10,039 nt of DNA from Larix sibirica (taxonomy: Eukaryota > Streptophyta > Pinopsida > Pinales > Pinaceae). Below are positions 7,038 to 10,039 of the stretch, one piece after another. The DNA lies in the NCBI GenBank assembly GCA_004151065.3, contig NWUY0300009168.1, forward strand, positions 8,503-18,541, written 5' to 3'. How positions within the stretch are numbered: position 1 is the stretch's first letter; every line of letters begins with the position of its first letter. The position numbers were made by a program, and so were the translations under genes. The notes below the pieces were generated by a model. That model was not told where the DNA came from and did no database searches. It saw only the letters and a list, made by a program, of their open reading frames with translations.

Positions 7038-8357
7038 TTAGTTGCTCAGTGTAGCTATGCCCATTGATTATTTACACCCAGATAACTTCTTAGTACTAGT
7101 ATACTTTTCCATGAGTATGCAACATTTTCAAGGTATCAACCTTTTTCAACTACTCTTTGTTGTCTTCAACCATGTCTTTAACAAAATGGTACTACACATC
7201 AATATGCTTCATGTTAGAATGATAAGTAGGGTTCTTTGCGATACAAAATGGGTTTGATTTGTCACGATATATCCTTACTGCGATTTGAACAAAATTAATA
7301 CCTGAACACAATCTTTGCAACCATACAGCTTCCTTACCTCCGTGAGTTGTTGCCATGTACTCAACTTCTATAGTTGACAATGCAACTACGACCTGCCTCT
7401 TGCTCATCCAATTGATTGCTCAATCAAATGGGTTAAAAACATAATCACTTGTAGATTTTTGTAGTTAAGATCTCTAACTTTTTGTGCAAAACCCTATATA
7501 TCTATCTCACAAAACCCTATATATCTATCTCTTTGTGCAATTTAGGTTTTTTTGGTAGCAGGTTGTATAAATTAAAATGTCACACAAATATGTGAAGATG
7601 CTCTTTACAATTGTCCAATGTTCCTTCTATGGTTTTGACATATACTTGCGCAAAACTTCAATTGCATGGGAAATGTATGGTCAAGTACATACCATAGCAT
7701 ACATCAAACTTCCAACAACACTTGCATAGGGTACACAAGAGATGTCCTCTACCTTTTTTTGTGTCTTGGGACACTAATCTGTAGATAGCTTCACACCTAC
7801 ATGCATATGAACCTTGATTGATTTACATTCTTTCATATTAAAGCTCTGCAATATTGCATCAACATATTTCTTTTGATTTAATCATAGTTCTTTGTTTCTA
7901 TGATCTCTTTTAATTTCCATGCCCAAAATAAAATTTGCAGCACAAAGACCTTTCATGTTAAACTCATAAAACCATTAAGTTTTGACAACCTCGATGATTT
8001 CCCTGCTTTTTCCAATCAACAACATATTATTGACATACAAGACCACATAAATAAAATGATCACTAACTAGCTTGGAATACACACAATAATAAGCTTTGCT
8101 TTTTGGGAAACCAAGTCCAATTATATAAATATAAAATTTTGATCCCACATTCTTGGAGATCATTTTAATCCATATAGCAACTTCTTCACCTTGCAAACCA
8201 TCAACTTTCCATTCATTGTAGAGCCTTATGGTTATTTCATGTAGATTTGTTCTATAAGATCCTCATGTAGGAATGCGGTCTTCACATCCATTTGTGCTAC
8301 TTTAATATAAGAAACAACTACAAACAAAATAAATCTAATAGAAATTAATTTAGCAAC
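7038..8357 (-). pseudogene. Ty1/copia pol pseudogene: reverse transcriptase and RNase H up to the natural stop
   Basis: The copia polyprotein copies element RNA into DNA in the cytoplasmic particle. From high to low coordinates: VAKLISIR and AQMDVKTAFLH (about 8357-8260), KVKKLLYGLK, then after a frameshift FIYVVLYVNNMLLIG with the YVDD catalytic box changed to YVNN (Asn codons 8026-8031). FNMKGLCAANFILGMEIKRD, VPYASVVGSLMYAMVCT and SKPxKEHW follow. RNase H is partly lost; what remains is NWMSKRQVVVALSTIEVEYM, KEAVWLQRLCSG, AKNPTYHS and KHIDV. The relic ends in SMGIATLSN and TAA at 7038-7040, the usual plant copia C-terminus. In-frame stops include 7975-7977, 7882-7884, 7774-7776, 7681-7683 and 7627-7629. 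Integrase, protease and gag are absent because a second element interrupts at 8360. Confidence 0.95.
7487..7532. repeat. 23-bp tandem duplication inside the copia relic
   Basis: Two head-to-tail copies (7487-7509 and 7510-7532) of a unit starting CAAAACCCTATATATC differ only in the last base. TTTGTGCAA flanks both sides (7482-7489 and from 7533). The region is where the RT-RNase H connection and RNase H start should be, and no pol similarity can be read from about 7450 to 7570. Confidence 0.9.
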
Positions 8358-8359
8358 AT

Positions 8360-9430
8360 TGTTACACCTCAAAATTTCACACTCATGTGTCCTTGAGTTT
8401 TGTGTTTCATCACCATGAAAATGTGGTTATTATGCTTCCTAGATGTGTTATAGAGGGAAACCTAAAGCCTATTATAGTCCCTATACATTTTGGGAAGAGA
8501 AATCCATCATTAGGAGGTCGAAATCTCACCATTTAGACCTTGATTTTGGCCATTTTTGAGGGTCATCGCCCCCCCTACCTTGTCCAGAGAGAGATGGCCT
8601 CCAATTCTCTGTTTTGGGGGAGAAATGGCCTCCCATGTCATCCCTCTACAGCCTGTGTTAGGGGAGTGATGACATTAGTTCCACTAGTTGAACACAAATT
8701 TAGAATCAAGATTTGGATGGGATTTGGGTTGGTTAGGACAATCCTTCAAATCATCTTCGCTTTTCCATTCCAAGCAAGTGGATTCCATCAAATCCTCCCT
8801 TGATCCAACCTTTTCTCCTTAGGTGTTGAGCCTCCAAATCCTATAAATGAAGGCCATTCTTTGGGAAAATAAGGAAAGAAGAGAGTATCCTTACTTTGCT
8901 CAATTGTAGAGTGATACAAGGAGAGAAGAAAATATTTGAGTATCAAACTTATGGTTCTATAATCCTAAATGGGTTGGAGAGGAAAGCTTGGAGCATCTGT
9001 GACCAGATCGAGATCATGGATGTAAGTGCTTCCTTGTTTTTCAATTAATAGTTAACTTGGCCTATTTCTCCCATATTTGCTTCTTCAATGGCATGCATGT
9101 TTACATTGTTGCATTCAATGTAGCTAGATCTTTTCTTATGCTTAACAATTTATTGCAGTAGGAAGGAATATTTTTGTCTCTATTATTGTAGGTCTTCTCT
9201 AGCGTTTGGATCTTGGACATCAAGCTCAAGGGCTGGAGCAGCTAGGACAACCATCCAAAAAGAGGTAGGTTCTCTATCCCTTTCTACTCTTTCCTATTCT
9301 TGCTTGATTGTATGCATGTAGGGTAGATATAGGAGAAATTTAGTCACCATTTGTTTGTTTTTTGTCTTAAGCTATATAACTCTTGGCTTAGGAGAAGTTT
9401 CACTTGTCCACAAGGGAAATTTCTAGAATA
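8360..9430 (+). mobile_element. Long 5' LTR of a Ty3/gypsy-type retrotransposon (right edge approximate)
   Basis: It begins TGTTACACCTCAAAATTTC, a typical LTR start, one or two bases after copia reverse-transcriptase similarity ends. It contains a TATAAAT box at 8842-8848 and leads to a primer-binding site at 9436. The right boundary is unclear: a CA end exists at 9409-9412 (TTGTCCACA), about 24 bp before that site, and a closer boundary is possible. The length of about 1.05 kb is normal for gypsy elements. An 87-codon plus-strand frame at 8540-8803 shows no known protein and is probably non-coding U3. A GTAAGT match at 9023 could be a splice donor in the leader but is unproven. Confidence 0.75.
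8842..8848 (+). promoter_or_regulatory. Probable TATA box of the gypsy-type LTR
   Basis: TATAAAT, in a CC-TATAAATG context about 480 bp into the LTR and on the same strand as the primer-binding site. Transcription would begin near 8870-8880. Confidence 0.55.
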
Positions 9431-9435
9431 TAAAT

Positions 9436-9452
9436 TGGCGACTCCACTGGGG
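9436..9452 (+). promoter_or_regulatory. Primer-binding site TGGCGACTCCACTGGGG
   Basis: This sequence, or its GACTCCGCTGGGG variant, follows the 5' LTR in many plant Ty3/gypsy elements, notably the Tat/Ogre group. From memory it is attributed there to an arginine tRNA. It sets element orientation (plus) and marks the end of the LTR. The tRNA identity should be treated as provisional. Confidence 0.75.
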
Positions 9453-9669
9453 TGAATCCCTAGTATTTTTCAGCCTTTGGCCTCTTGTTTGGTACTTGAT
9501 TGCTTCGAGTTTGATTTCTTTCTTGTCCATATTACATTCTTCTTATCATCATCAAGAAGAATAATGAGCCAAAGACCCAGCTCTAGTTCAAATCTGAGCT
9601 TTTTGGTCTTTTTACCCACTTCTTCAGAAGTCATCCCTCCCTTGTAAAGGGTGTTGTTGTAATTGTAAC
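9453..9669 (+). other. Leader of the gypsy-type element; no gene seen
   Basis: No gag start or other coding similarity is readable between the primer-binding site and the RPT1-like fragment. The stretch is T-rich. Confidence 0.5.
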
Positions 9670-10039
9670 TTCGGAAGATANTAAAGGTGTTTTTTGCTAT
9701 GGACCTCCTGGCACAAGAAAGACACTACTAGCTCGAGCAGTGGTTAATTGTACTAATGCATGTTTTATTACAGTTATTGGAAGTGATTTTGTTCATAAAT
9801 ATATTGGTGAGGGTGCTCGAATTGTTGAAGAGTTTTTCAGATGTCCCAGTCAAAGGCCTGTATTGCCTTTTTGATGGCAAGTTAAATATGCATCGCATAT
9901 TTTATTCAGCATTTGAGTATTTCAATGGTATAGGTGATGGGAAAAGAACATATCTTGGGGCCCGAGAAATCATTTTTATATTTAATGGTAGTTATTGAGC
10001 ATCAAGTTGAGATTTAGATGGTTTGATCCACTTTCCTAG
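9670..10039 (+). pseudogene. RPT1: 26S proteasome ATPase subunit RPT1 fragment, broken and cut by the window end
   Basis: RPT1 is one of six AAA+ ATPases in the base of the 26S proteasome that unfold substrates. From 9683 the plus strand reads [20 protein letters not shown], then [20 protein letters not shown] and [10 protein letters not shown]. This is the Walker A region and following helix of RPT1; the CYGPPGT and ACFI.VIGS wording separates it from the other RPT subunits. Damage: the Walker A Gly before Lys is Arg (AGA, 9716-9718). A one-base loss at about 9838 shifts the frame to [11 protein letters not shown], with one Lys missing. A second one-base loss near 9872 reaches DGK, so the Walker B Asp-Glu pair is lost. 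Weaker similarity continues (FNGIGDGKRTYL, then AREIIFIFNG) with about ten residues deleted. There is no intron in the readable part. The left edge coincides with N9681. Confidence 0.85.

Noticed and set aside
8540-8803. 87-codon plus-strand open frame as a protein
   Set aside because: It lies inside the LTR upstream of the TATA box and has no recognisable motif. Untranslated U3 is the simpler reading.
9756-9998. 80-codon plus-strand open frame as an independent protein
   Set aside because: Its first part is out of frame with the RPT1 similarity and its second part is RPT1 after two one-base losses. It is a by-product of a broken fragment.

Overview
The window looks like a piece of a large, repeat-rich plant nuclear genome. 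A gymnosperm or similar large-genome plant is my best guess, but that rests on general character only. Everything recognisable is plant-type: a plant CXE-family carboxylesterase relic, Ty1/copia pol with the usual plant polyprotein ending, a plant-type LINE carrying zf-RVT and RNase H domains, a long LTR followed by a TGGCGACTCCACTGGGG primer-binding site, and a fragment related to proteasome subunit RPT1. No intact protein-coding gene was found. Every open frame over about 60 codons is either a shard of a decayed gene or has no recognisable content.

Layout. (1) 469-1430, minus: a carboxylesterase pseudogene. The oxyanion HGGGF motif and codons for the catalytic Ser, Asp and His are all readable, but the frame is broken by three stops and several frameshifts. 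(2) 1431-2160: a less AT-rich stretch with a diverged ~117-bp-period repeat. (3) 2161-3248: AT-rich, no gene. It lies where the interior of a minus-strand LTR element should be, because 3249-3537 holds an initiator-Met primer-binding site and a 275-bp TG...CA LTR. (4) About 3600-6502, minus: the 3' end of a LINE. It reads from high to low coordinates as a pre-zinc-finger linker, zf-RVT, RNase H, then a non-coding tail. The tail contains a partial duplication (blocks A and B, 98-99% identical) that omits the C-terminal half of RNase H. (5) About 6503-8357, minus: the 3' half of a Ty1/copia element (reverse transcriptase, RNase H, natural pol stop, 3' region), heavily mutated. (6) 8360 onward, plus: a Ty3/gypsy-type long LTR that begins exactly where copia reverse-transcriptase homology stops. 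Its primer-binding site is at 9436. (7) About 9670-10039, plus: a broken RPT1 AAA+ ATPase fragment about 220 bp downstream of that site, next to an ambiguous base (N at 9681).

Reading the pieces together, this is a nest. The gypsy-type element went into a copia element, which probably itself went into a LINE, beside an older LTR element and a dead esterase gene. Many disabling changes in the esterase, copia, LINE and RPT1 relics are G:C to A:T transitions, including loss of both Asp of the copia YVDD box. That is what long methylation and deamination of silent DNA would produce. I found no RNA gene, CRISPR array or prokaryote-style operon.
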